This document shows, in pieces, positions 8,535 to 15,302 of a DNA stretch of 64,000 nt. Made by a program: the position numbers and the translations under genes. Source of the stretch: Hyphomicrobiales bacterium (lineage in GTDB: Bacteria; Pseudomonadota; Alphaproteobacteria; Rhizobiales; Beijerinckiaceae); contig UBNE01000012.1 of the NCBI GenBank assembly GCA_900466745.1, forward strand, positions 62,001 through 126,000. The letters are read 5' to 3'. The notes below the pieces were generated by a model. The model worked only from the letters and a program-made list of their open reading frames with translations. It was not told where the DNA came from and ran no database searches. Numbering within the stretch: the stretch's first letter is position 1; the number at the start of each line of letters is the position of its first letter.

Positions 8535-8551
8535 TTTAGAATGGTTCCGTC
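8535..8551 (-). promoter_or_regulatory. Weak Irr-box (ICE)-like site before the NDUFA9-like gene
   Basis: TTTAGAA-TGG-TTCCGTC at 8535-8551 keeps a perfect left half of the TTTAGAA-N3-TTCTAAA Irr operator but only 3 of 7 bases in the right half. It shares the core GAATGGTTC with the better site at 23132. It sits 14 bp upstream of the start codon at 8521, where a bound repressor would block initiation. Low confidence. Confidence 0.25.
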
Positions 8552-8760
8552 CTCCTAGATCATATGCCGCGAAAGTGGAAATCCCTTTTGCGCGCTGCGG
8601 CGCAGGGCGGTCATGCCGACGCTCCGGCCTGCGGCAGCGCACGCTCGCGAGAGGCCCCAGGCCGCGCTCCCCGGTCTTTCGCGGGGCGCGGAACGGCGGG
8701 GCCGCAATCGGCTTTTCAACAGCCGGGACGGGAGCCGGCACAATTCTTTTCGGGAGGCCG

Positions 8761-8789
8761 TTGACAGCGCGCCGCGCCCCCCGTACACG
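8761..8789 (+). promoter_or_regulatory. Promoter of tRNA-Leu
   Basis: A consensus -35 TTGACA at 8761-8766 is followed after exactly 17 bp by a -10-like TACACG at 8784-8789. Transcription would start near 8796, a few bases before the mature tRNA at 8800. The position directly before a tRNA makes this a confident call. Confidence 0.75.
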
Positions 8790-8799
8790 AACCGCCGTT

Positions 8800-8884
8800 G
8801 CCCAGGTGGCGGAATTGGTAGACGCGCTGGTTTCAGGTACCAGTGGTGAAAGCCGTGGAGGTTCGAGTCCTCTCCTGGGCACCA
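8800..8884 (+). tRNA. tRNA-Leu (anticodon CAG)
   Basis: An 85-base class II tRNA. The acceptor stem GCCCAGG pairs with CCTGGGC (8874-8880), followed by discriminator A and an encoded CCA at 8882-8884. The D arm contains GCGGAATTGGTAGACGC, the typical leucine form. The anticodon stem CTGGT/ACCAG encloses loop TTCAGGT, giving anticodon CAG, which reads CUG codons. A long variable arm and a normal T arm (GGAGG TTCGAGT CCTCT) complete it. The CUG codon is expected to be very common in this high-GC genome. Confidence 0.97.
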
Positions 8885-8914
8885 CTTCTTCTCGCATTTC
8901 GCGACAAGAAGTGG
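8882..8914 (+). terminator. Hairpin directly after the tRNA
   Basis: CCACTTCTT at 8882-8890 pairs with AAGAAGTGG at 8906-8914, and an inner TCGC/GCGA pair extends the stem around a short loop. The stem uses the tRNA's own CCA end. No T-run follows. It may act as a 3' processing or termination structure for the tRNA transcript. Confidence 0.4.
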
Positions 8915-9266
8915 ATAGTCGGCAACGGTTTGGCCGGCAGCCGCCTTTATGGCGCGACTTCGTGCCACCGACCTTGCGTCACCAGTCCCTTTGCTGCCGC
9001 ATCGGGCGCCAGCAACCCCAGCGTGAAACTGAAGCCGGCGCTGCGCGAGGCCTGCGCGACCGCACCGTCATACCCCTTCGGTGATTCCCGCGCGCCATGG
9101 CGATCATCGACAAGGCGTTCCTTTCCGCTATGGCCGGGGACGTGGCGATGGCTCCGGCGGATCGGGATCGGGAACGGCCGAGAGCCTCGACGAACAATCT
9201 GCATTCCTGCCGCGTCGGGCGAAGCGGATAGCAGCATGCGCCGCAAGCGCCCGGCGGGGCCGCCCT
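8885..9266. other. Gap between tRNA-Leu and the sensor kinase gene
   Basis: These 382 bases hold the tRNA hairpin and no gene I can support. On the minus strand a frame ending at 8947 gives SAGFSFTLGLLAPDAAAKG near its end. This reads more protein-like than its upstream part, which is Arg/Gly-rich shadow sequence. It could be the 3' remnant of a decayed gene. I do not recognise the family. Confidence 0.35.
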
Positions 9267-10598
9267 TCAGGAGCGCGGTTCGCCCTCGACCGGGAAGGTG
9301 ACCGTCGCCTTCAAGCCTCGGGGGCTGCGGTTTTCCAAGCGGATCCCGCCGCATCGGAGCCGGGTCAGGGCCACTTCGACGATCGCCAGCCCGAGCCCGC
9401 TTCCGGCCGCCACGGAACCGCGTCCGCGGTAGAAGCGCTGCGTGACGAGCGGGATTTCGTCGGGCGGGATGCCCGGCCCCTCATCCTCCACGGCAAGCCC
9501 ACTTCGGCCTTCGAGGCGCCATCGCACCCGTCCCGAATGCGGGCTGTGGACGCAGGCGTTCTCATGCAGGTTGCGCAGCACCACCGCGAGGGTGTCGGGG
9601 TCGCCCGCAACGGCGAAAGCGTCGAGCGCCGGGTCGATCTCCACGACGAGATCGCTCCGCGAGCGCTCCCTGTCGATCTCCCGCAGCAGCGGGCCGAGCA
9701 CGACAGGGCCCGCCGCCGGAGAGGCGGTGCCGGCGTCGAGGCGGGCGAGAGCGAGGAGCTGGCTCATCAGGCGGGCGGTCCGATCCACCCCCTGGACGAT
9801 CTTATCGAGCGCCGACAGGCGCATCGTGCCGTCCTCCGCTGCCCTCGCGATCTGCGCCTGGGTCCGGATGCCGGCGAGCGGCGTGCGCAGCTCATGGGCG
9901 GCGAAGGCCGTGATCGCCCTTTCATGCCGCCGCGCCGCCTCGAGCCGCCCGAACAGCCCGTTCAGCGCCTCGGTCAGCGGGCGAAGCTCGGCGATGTCCC
10001 GGGGCGGCAGCGGTGCGAGGTCGTCGGCGGCGCGGCCCTTGAGATCGGCGGCGATGCTCTTCAGAGGCGCCAGCCCCCGGCCGACGCAGAGCCAGATCAG
10101 CCCTGCCAGGAGCGGCAGGATCAGCAGGGCCGGAGCGACCAGTCCGCGCACGAGGTCCTGCACCAGCCGGTCGCGCAGGCCGAGCCTGTCGCCGACCAGC
10201 ACGCGCACGCCCCTGGCGGCGTCCTCGATGGCATAGACCCGCCAGGGCTCGCCGGCGACGAGGCTGGAGGAGAAGCCTTCCGCCGCCTCGGTCAGCCGCT
10301 CGGCCGGCGCCGAGCTCGATGCCGCGACGAGGTGCCCGTCCAGCGACCAGATCTGGCAGGACAACTGGCGCTGATAGCCATTGGCGGCCTGCGGCGCGGC
10401 AGCGATCGCGGCGCCGCCCGCCCCGCCATCGTCGCGGACCAGCGAGGCGACCATGCGCGCCGCCTCCTGGAGCCTGGTGTCGAGGACGTGCTCGAGCTCG
10501 CGTTTCGTGCCGAGATAGATCCAGATCGTCGCCGCCAGCCAGATCAGGCCCGTGGCCACGACCAGGATGAGGAACAGCCTGGCCCGCAGCGAGGTCAC
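9267..10598 (-). CDS. Sensor histidine kinase (QseC/PmrB-like)
   Basis: A 443-residue inner-membrane two-component sensor. It has a transmembrane segment at about residues 7-29, a periplasmic sensor region of some 120 residues, and a second segment at about 152-173. A HAMP linker (PLKSIAADLKGRAADDLAPLPP) and the phosphorylation box with His235 in AAHELRTPLAGIRTQ follow. The ATP-binding domain has the N box (NLHENACVHSPHSG), G1 (VEDEGPGIP) and GSGLGLAIVE. The GTG start at 10598 overlaps the regulator's stop by 4 bp (GTGA), so the pair is translationally coupled. The signal sensed is unknown. Confidence 0.9.
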   Translation of the reverse strand: MTSLRARLFLILVVATGLIWLAATIWIYLGTKRELEHVLDTRLQEAARMVASLVRDDGGAGGAAIAAAPQAANGYQRQLSCQIWSLDGHLVAASSSAPAERLTEAAEGFSSSLVAGEPWRVYAIEDAARGVRVLVGDRLGLRDRLVQDLVRGLVAPALLILPLLAGLIWLCVGRGLAPLKSIAADLKGRAADDLAPLPPRDIAELRPLTEALNGLFGRLEAARRHERAITAFAAHELRTPLAGIRTQAQIARAAEDGTMRLSALDKIVQGVDRTARLMSQLLALARLDAGTASPAAGPVVLGPLLREIDRERSRSDLVVEIDPALDAFAVAGDPDTLAVVLRNLHENACVHSPHSGRVRWRLEGRSGLAVEDEGPGIPPDEIPLVTQRFYRGRGSVAAGSGLGLAIVEVALTRLRCGGIRLENRSPRGLKATVTFPVEGEPRS

Positions 10599-11257
10599 GG
10601 CGCCTGCCTCAGGCGATAGCCGAGGCCGCGCACGGTCTCGATCAGCCCGCGGCCGAGCTTCTGGCGCAGATTGTGGACATGGACCTCGATCGCGTTGCTC
10701 TCGACATCCTCCTGCCAGCCATAAAGCCGCTCCTCCAGCTCGGCGCGCGAGCGAATGATCCCCGGCCGCTCGGCGAGGGCGCGCAGAATGGCGAATTCCC
10801 GCCGCGTCACGTCGAGAGGGACGCCGCCGCGCGAGACGCCGTGGCTGCCAGGGTCGAGAACGAGCCCGGCCGCGGCAATGGTGGCGGCAGCCCGGCCTTC
10901 GCCCCGCCGCACGATCGCGCGCAGGCGGGCGGCGAGTTCGTCGAGATCGAAGGGCTTGCCCAGATAGTCGTCGGCGCCGCGATCGAGGCCGGCGATCCGG
11001 TCGCGCGTCTCGTCGAGCGCCGTGAGCAGAAGAATCGGCCGCCGCTCGCCGGCCGCCCGCAGGCTTTCGAGCAGGTCGAGGCCCGAGCCGTCCGGCAGCA
11101 TGAGGTCGAGCACGATCGCGTCGAAGGCGCCGGCCGCCAAAGCATGCCGGCCATCGGCGCAGGAACCGACCACCTCGGCGCAGACGCCGTGGAACCGCAG
11201 GCCCACGGCGAGCCCGTCGGCGAGAATGGGGTCGTCTTCGACGATCAGGACACGCAT
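10595..11257 (-). CDS. OmpR-family response regulator (QseB/PmrA-like)
   Basis: A 220-residue regulator. The receiver domain (residues 1-115) has acidic residues EDD at 7-9, phospho-acceptor Asp51 (AIVLDLMLPDG), Thr in LLLTALDE and Lys in YLGKPFD. A C-terminal winged helix (about 125-220) contains TRREFAILRALAERPG, the recognition region SNAIEVHVHNLRQKLG and a final GLGYRLRQAP. It precedes and overlaps the sensor kinase gene. A direct-repeat box of the PmrA/QseB type lies 33 bp upstream of the start, which suggests autoregulation. A purine-rich GGGAAG site precedes the ATG. Confidence 0.92.
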   Translation of the reverse strand: MRVLIVEDDPILADGLAVGLRFHGVCAEVVGSCADGRHALAAGAFDAIVLDLMLPDGSGLDLLESLRAAGERRPILLLTALDETRDRIAGLDRGADDYLGKPFDLDELAARLRAIVRRGEGRAAATIAAAGLVLDPGSHGVSRGGVPLDVTRREFAILRALAERPGIIRSRAELEERLYGWQEDVESNAIEVHVHNLRQKLGRGLIETVRGLGYRLRQAP

Positions 11258-11289
11258 CTTTCTTCCCTGCCCCCGGAAACCTCCGCCAG

Positions 11290-11306
11290 CTTAAGGCTGG
11301 CTTAAG
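11290..11306 (-). promoter_or_regulatory. PmrA/QseB-type operator CTTAAG-N5-CTTAAG
   Basis: Two identical CTTAAG hexamers at 11290-11295 and 11301-11306 are separated by 5 bp (GCTGG). This is the spacing of the direct repeats bound by PmrA/BasR- and QseB-type OmpR regulators (YTTAA-N5-YTTAA class, established for enterobacteria). The site lies between the response regulator (start at 11257) and the divergent DsbA-like gene (start at 11435) and could serve either. Because each CTTAAG is itself palindromic, orientation cannot be told from the repeats. Confidence 0.6.
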
Positions 11307-11434
11307 CTGGCCGGTGCCGATGGCCGCATCCGTTCACCGCAAGGCAAGCGCGGAGGCGGTCGCCGGGCCTGCTGCGCTCGCCAAGGCAGCGACGCCCCCG
11401 GCACCCTTCCGACACCGAAAAAGGGCTCAGATCC

Positions 11435-12058
11435 ATGCTCCATCACCGCCGGGCCATCCTCGCCGGCATACCGCTCCTCGCCCTCGGGCTGCCGGGCCCC
11501 GCATCCGCCCAGTCGGCGCCCCGGATCGACGTCGAGGCCATCCTCAACGATCCGGAAGCTCCGGTCTCGGGAAACCCGAAGGGCGATGTCACCATCGTCG
11601 CCTTTCTCGACTACAACTGTCCGTTCTGCAAGAAATCCGCCCCCGACCTCGCGCGCATCGTCAAGGAGGACGGCAAGATCCGGCTGGTCTACAAGGACTG
11701 GCCGGTCATCGGCGAAACCTCGGTCCATGCCGCGCAGCTCGCCCTCGCCGCGGCCTATCAGGGCGGCTACCAGCGGGCGCATGACGCGCTGATGGCGACC
11801 AAGGGACGGTTGAGCAAGGAACAGATATCGGCCGCGCTCAAGGATGCCGGTCTCGACCTGACGCGCCTGCAGGCCGATCTCGACGCCCATGGCGACCGGA
11901 TCGTCGCCCTGCTGAAGCGCAACATGGCCCAGGCCGACTCGCTCGGGCTCCAGGGCACGCCGACCTATCTCGTCGGCCCGTTCCGCACCTCGACCCTGGA
12001 CTACCAGGGCTTCAGGCAGGCCGTCGCCGACGCGCGCGGAAAGAAGACCGGGCCTTAG
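11435..12058 (+). CDS. DsbA-family thiol-disulfide oxidoreductase
   Basis: A 207-residue periplasmic protein with a signal peptide (residues 1-25, ending ASA before QS). It has a thioredoxin fold of the DsbA/ScsC-like group, with active site Cys62-Pro-Phe-Cys65 in FLDYNCPFCKKSAP and a cis-Pro loop GTPTYLVG. The inserted helical domain lies between. It probably oxidises or isomerises disulfides in exported proteins. It is divergent from the two-component system across the CTTAAG box and may belong to that regulon. An AAGGG ribosome site stands 9 bases before the ATG. Confidence 0.88.
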   Translation: MLHHRRAILAGIPLLALGLPGPASAQSAPRIDVEAILNDPEAPVSGNPKGDVTIVAFLDYNCPFCKKSAPDLARIVKEDGKIRLVYKDWPVIGETSVHAAQLALAAAYQGGYQRAHDALMATKGRLSKEQISAALKDAGLDLTRLQADLDAHGDRIVALLKRNMAQADSLGLQGTPTYLVGPFRTSTLDYQGFRQAVADARGKKTGP

Positions 12059-12063
12059 GCGCG

Positions 12064-12087
12064 GCCGGCTTTCGGGCGGGAGCCGGC
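12064..12087 (+). terminator. Hairpin after the DsbA-like gene
   Basis: GCCGGCT at 12064-12070 pairs perfectly with AGCCGGC at 12081-12087 around a 10-base loop, 6 bases after the stop codon. No T-run follows. It is a reasonable transcript-end structure for the single-gene unit. Confidence 0.45.
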
Positions 12088-12101
12088 GTCACGGCTGCCG
12101 C

Positions 12102-12400
12102 TCACTCCCGGACGCGATCGGACCTCACGAGAAACCTCCGCTCGCGTCCGTTATCGAGCGAGAACATGCCGCCGCGCCCCGGCACGACGTCGAGAATCAG
12201 GCGGGTATGCTCCAGGCCTCGAACTGCGCCGCGCCGATGTAGGACGGCGTCGCGCCAGAGCTTCTTCGGCGCGTAGCTGACCAGCAGGTTCTTGGTCTGC
12301 CGGCAGCGAGCATCATCTTGTGGGTCTCGCGGCCGATGCCCGGCTGCTTGTAGCCGCCGAAGGCCGGATAGGCATGGTAGCAGTTGGTCCAGAAGCGGCC
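12102..12400 (-). pseudogene. Fused remnant of aldehyde dehydrogenase and DUF779 genes
   Basis: Read on the minus strand, the first half encodes the C-terminal end of an aldehyde dehydrogenase: [27 protein letters not shown], then after a frameshift [15 protein letters not shown]. It runs directly into the C-terminal half of a DUF779 protein: [10 protein letters not shown], then after a one-base loss [20 protein letters not shown], ending at a TGA at 12102. DUF779 genes usually sit beside this type of aldehyde dehydrogenase, so a deletion has joined the two neighbours. At least two frameshifts and no start codon mean it cannot make a product. Confidence 0.85.
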
Positions 12401-12668
12401 AGTTTGAGCGTGAGGCGAAACATCCGCGCGGACGCCATCGTCTTCTTCCTCCGCTTAAGGCTCACGAAAAATCCGCGGTTTCTTCTTCCGATACAGCCTC
12501 CGGGACATTCAGCCTCCGCCCTGGCCATCGCTGACGCGAGGACCCCAAAACCGGGACAGAGGCGCATAATCGGCTGTTATGCATAAGGCATCAATTGGTA
12601 TTCGTTGTTTTGAGAATGCTTCGTCTAAGTTCTCCCTGCAGATCATCATTCTTGCGAAGTGGCCCGAA
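12401..12668. other. Leader region before the hydantoinase-like gene
   Basis: The stretch between the pseudogene and the next start codon is less GC-rich than its surroundings and holds no gene I can support. It contains the LysR-type repeat at 12565-12581 (listed separately). An in-frame ATG at 12579 would extend the next protein by 30 residues, but it overlaps that operator and the extra residues do not look like part of the enzyme. Confidence 0.5.
12565..12581 (+). promoter_or_regulatory. LysR-type operator CATAA-N7-TTATG, copy 1
   Basis: CATAA at 12565-12569 and TTATG at 12577-12581 form a perfect inverted repeat with a 7-base centre, the T-N11-A geometry of LysR binding sites. It lies 88 bp upstream of the hydantoinase-like start. 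Two more exact copies lie upstream of the other units of this cluster (19513 and 20488). Confidence 0.7.
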
Positions 12669-14018
12669 ATGTCCGATTTCGATCTCGTCCTGCGCGGCAA
12701 TATCGTGCTGTCCAACCACGTCATCGAAGACGGCCATGTCGCCGTCAGCGGCGGCAAGATCGGCAAGGTCGGCGCCGGCGCCCCGCCTTCCGCCCGGGAA
12801 ACCCAGGATTTCCGCGGCCACTGGATCATGCCGGGCGTGATCGACGGCCAGGTCCATTCCGGCAGCCAGGCCGATCACGAAGGCATCGGCATGTGCTCCC
12901 GCGCCGCGGCGGCCGGCGGCGTCACGGTCATGGTCGACATGCCCTATGACGAGCCCGAGCCCGTCACCAGCGCCAGGCTCTTCAACGCGAAGGTCGCGGT
13001 GGTCGAGCGCGACGCCCATGTCGATGTCGCGCTCTATGCCACGATCGCCGTCGAGAACGGGCTCCACGCCATTCCCGGGCTGGTGGAGGCAGGCGCCTGC
13101 GCCTTCAAGTTCTCGACCTTCGAGGCCAATCCGACGCGTTTTCCGCGCATCGGCGACGACACGCTCTACGAAGCCTTCAGGCTGATCGAGCCGACCGGCC
13201 TGCTCTGCGGCGTCCACAATCAGGACCAGGAGATGACGAGGCGCAACATCGCGAAGCTGATCGAGGCGGGCGACACCGGCCCGGACGCCTTCCTGCGCGC
13301 CCACACCGCACTGATCGAAAATCTCGCGACGGCCCGGATCTACGAGATCGGCGCCGAGACCGGCGCGCGCGCCCACGCCGTCCATGTCTCGACCGCGCGC
13401 GGCTTCGAGATCTGCAACATGTACAAGCGCGCCGGCCACAAGGCGACGGTCGAGAGCTGCGTGCAGTATTTCATGCTCAATGCCGAGGAGCACGGCCCGC
13501 GCTTCGGCGCCAGGATCAAGCACTACCCGCCGATCCGCCCCAAGGCCGAGAGCGACCTGCTCTGGAGCCATCTCGCCGCCGGCCATTGCGACTTCATCTC
13601 GTCGGATCACGTCTCCTGGGGGCTGGAGAAGAAGAGTGACCCGAACATCTTCAGGAACACCTCGGGCGGGCCGGGGATCGAGACCCTGCTGCCGGCGCTC
13701 TGGACCGGCTGCGAGGAGCACGGGCTCCCGCCCACCATCGTGGTGAAGCAGCTCTGCGAGGGCCCGGCGAAAGCCTTCCTGCTCGCCGATAAGGGCCGGC
13801 TCGAAGCGGGAGCCGATGCCGACATCGCCGTGCTGGAACCCGGCCGCTTCGTCCATGATCCGGGCAAGAGCCTCTCGGCCGTGAGGTGGAGCTCGATGGA
13901 AGGCCGCGAGCTCCGCGTCCGTGTCGCCGCCACCTATGTTCGCGGCCGGCTCGCCTGGGACGGTCAGCGGATCTGCAACAAGGCCGGAGACGGCCGCTTC
14001 CTGCGCCCCACGGCGTGA
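12669..14018 (+). CDS. Hydantoinase/allantoinase-like cyclic amidohydrolase
   Basis: A 449-residue metal-dependent amidohydrolase of the dihydroorotase/allantoinase/hydantoinase group. These enzymes open cyclic amides such as hydantoins, dihydropyrimidines or allantoin in the cytosol. Likely metal residues are Lys147 (carboxylated, CAFKFSTF), His183 (GVHNQD), His239 (HAVHVST) and Asp313 (ISSDHVSWG). The usual first HxH is Gln61-Val-His63 (PGVIDGQVHSGS), so one metal ligand is replaced. The ATG at 12669 starts the usual MSDFDLVLRG. It lies 6 bp before the carbamoylase-type gene, an order that suggests ring opening followed by carbamoyl removal. The substrate is inferred. Confidence 0.85.
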   Translation: MSDFDLVLRGNIVLSNHVIEDGHVAVSGGKIGKVGAGAPPSARETQDFRGHWIMPGVIDGQVHSGSQADHEGIGMCSRAAAAGGVTVMVDMPYDEPEPVTSARLFNAKVAVVERDAHVDVALYATIAVENGLHAIPGLVEAGACAFKFSTFEANPTRFPRIGDDTLYEAFRLIEPTGLLCGVHNQDQEMTRRNIAKLIEAGDTGPDAFLRAHTALIENLATARIYEIGAETGARAHAVHVSTARGFEICNMYKRAGHKATVESCVQYFMLNAEEHGPRFGARIKHYPPIRPKAESDLLWSHLAAGHCDFISSDHVSWGLEKKSDPNIFRNTSGGPGIETLLPALWTGCEEHGLPPTIVVKQLCEGPAKAFLLADKGRLEAGADADIAVLEPGRFVHDPGKSLSAVRWSSMEGRELRVRVAATYVRGRLAWDGQRICNKAGDGRFLRPTA

Positions 14019-14024
14019 GCTGCC

Positions 14025-15269
14025 ATGGCGATCGACCAGGACCGGCTCTGGCAGCGTCTCGAAACGCTCTCGCGGATCACTGACCCCGAGCGTCCCTGGA
14101 CCCGCCGCTCCTTCACGCCGCGCTTCCTCGAAGGCCGGGAATGGCTCGCGGCGCAGTTCCGAGGCGCCGGGCTGGAGACCGGGCTCGACGCGGCCGGCAA
14201 CCTCTTCGGCCGCCTCCCCGGCGCCGATCCCGCATTGAAGCCGATCCTGATCGGCTCGCATTCGGACACGGTGCCCTCCGGCGGCCGCTATGACGGCATC
14301 CTCGGCGTGATCGCGGCGCTGGAGGTCGCCCAGAGCCTCGGGGAGCGCGGCGAGCGCTTGCGCCATACGCTGGAGGTCGTCGACTTCCTCGCGGAGGAGC
14401 CCAGCGAGTTCGGCCTCTCCTGCATCGGCAGCCGCGCCCTCGCGGGAGCGCTGAGCGAGCAGCACCTCGCCCTCGCCCGCCCGGACGGCATGACGCTGCG
14501 CGACGGCATCGCCTTCGTCGGCGGCCGGCCGGATGAGATCGCCTCGGCCAGGCGGCCGGCGGATGGCGTCGCCGCCTATGTCGAGCTCCATATCGAGCAG
14601 GGCCGCGTGCTGGAGAACGAGCGCATCCCGATCGGGATCGTGACCGACATCGTCGGCATCCGCCGGGAGCGCATCACCGTCACCGGCCGGGCCGACCATG
14701 CCGGCGCAACGCCGATGCCGCTGCGCGCCGATGCGCTGGTCGGCGCCGCGAAGCTGGTCGAAGCCGCCCATGAGCGGGCGCTGGCGACGGCGCGCGACGA
14801 GCAGCCGCTGGTCGCGACCTTCGGGCGCATCGAGGTCAGCCCCAACGCGGCCAATGCCGTGCCGGGCGAAGCCGTGCTGACGCTGGAAGTCCGCTCCGGC
14901 AACGAAGCGGCGGTCGCGGCCTTCGGCGCCGGATTGCTGCGAGACCTGCGGCCAACGCTGGAGGCGCTGCGCCTCGCCATCGCGGTCGAACCGATCAGCC
15001 ATGTCGCGCCCACCGCCTGCGCAGCCGGGATCCGCAAGGCCATCGCCGATGCCGCAGCCTCGCTCGGGCTCGCCACGCGCAACCTGCCCAGCGGCGCCGG
15101 CCATGACGGCGTCTTCGTCGCCCGGACCGAACCGATCGGCATGATCTTCGTACCCTGCCTCGACGGACGCAGCCACGCGCCGGAGGAATCGATCACGCCC
15201 GGGCAGGCCGGCGACGGCGCGCGCGTGCTGGCCGAGACGGTGCGCCGGCTCGATGCCGGCCTGGGCTGA
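14025..15269 (+). CDS. Hydantoinase/carbamoylase-family amidase (N-carbamoyl-L-amino acid hydrolase or allantoate amidohydrolase)
   Basis: A 414-residue M20-type zinc/manganese amidohydrolase. It removes the carbamoyl or ureido group from N-carbamoyl-L-amino acids, N-carbamoyl-beta-alanine or allantoate. Metal ligands are visible: His79 and Asp90 in GSHSDTVPSGGRYDGILGV, the Glu pair near 124-125 (DFLAEEPSEFG), a His in the dimerisation region (YVELHIEQGRVLEN) and a C-terminal His in GRSHAPEE. It directly follows the hydantoinase-like gene and so should act on that enzyme's product. Whether the substrate is hydantoin- or allantoin-derived cannot be told. Confidence 0.88.
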   Translation: MAIDQDRLWQRLETLSRITDPERPWTRRSFTPRFLEGREWLAAQFRGAGLETGLDAAGNLFGRLPGADPALKPILIGSHSDTVPSGGRYDGILGVIAALEVAQSLGERGERLRHTLEVVDFLAEEPSEFGLSCIGSRALAGALSEQHLALARPDGMTLRDGIAFVGGRPDEIASARRPADGVAAYVELHIEQGRVLENERIPIGIVTDIVGIRRERITVTGRADHAGATPMPLRADALVGAAKLVEAAHERALATARDEQPLVATFGRIEVSPNAANAVPGEAVLTLEVRSGNEAAVAAFGAGLLRDLRPTLEALRLAIAVEPISHVAPTACAAGIRKAIADAAASLGLATRNLPSGAGHDGVFVARTEPIGMIFVPCLDGRSHAPEESITPGQAGDGARVLAETVRRLDAGLG

Positions 15270-15302
15270 AGCCCGCCCGGCGAACGACGCCCGCGGTCCG
15301 CC

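Noticed and set aside
8800-8884. tRNA-Leu 3' end as a phage or island attachment site
   Set aside because: No integrase gene and no second copy of the tRNA 3' end were seen in the window.
12579-12668. Upstream ATG at 12579 as start of the hydantoinase-like gene
   Set aside because: It overlaps the LysR-type operator, and the extra 30 residues do not resemble the family N-terminus, which begins at 12669.
12591-15176. Long minus-strand open frame (861 codons) opposite the hydantoinase and carbamoylase genes
   Set aside because: It is antisense to two genes with clear catalytic motifs. Its translation is a low-complexity Asp/Gly/Arg/Ala mix typical of high-GC shadow frames, with no recognisable domain.
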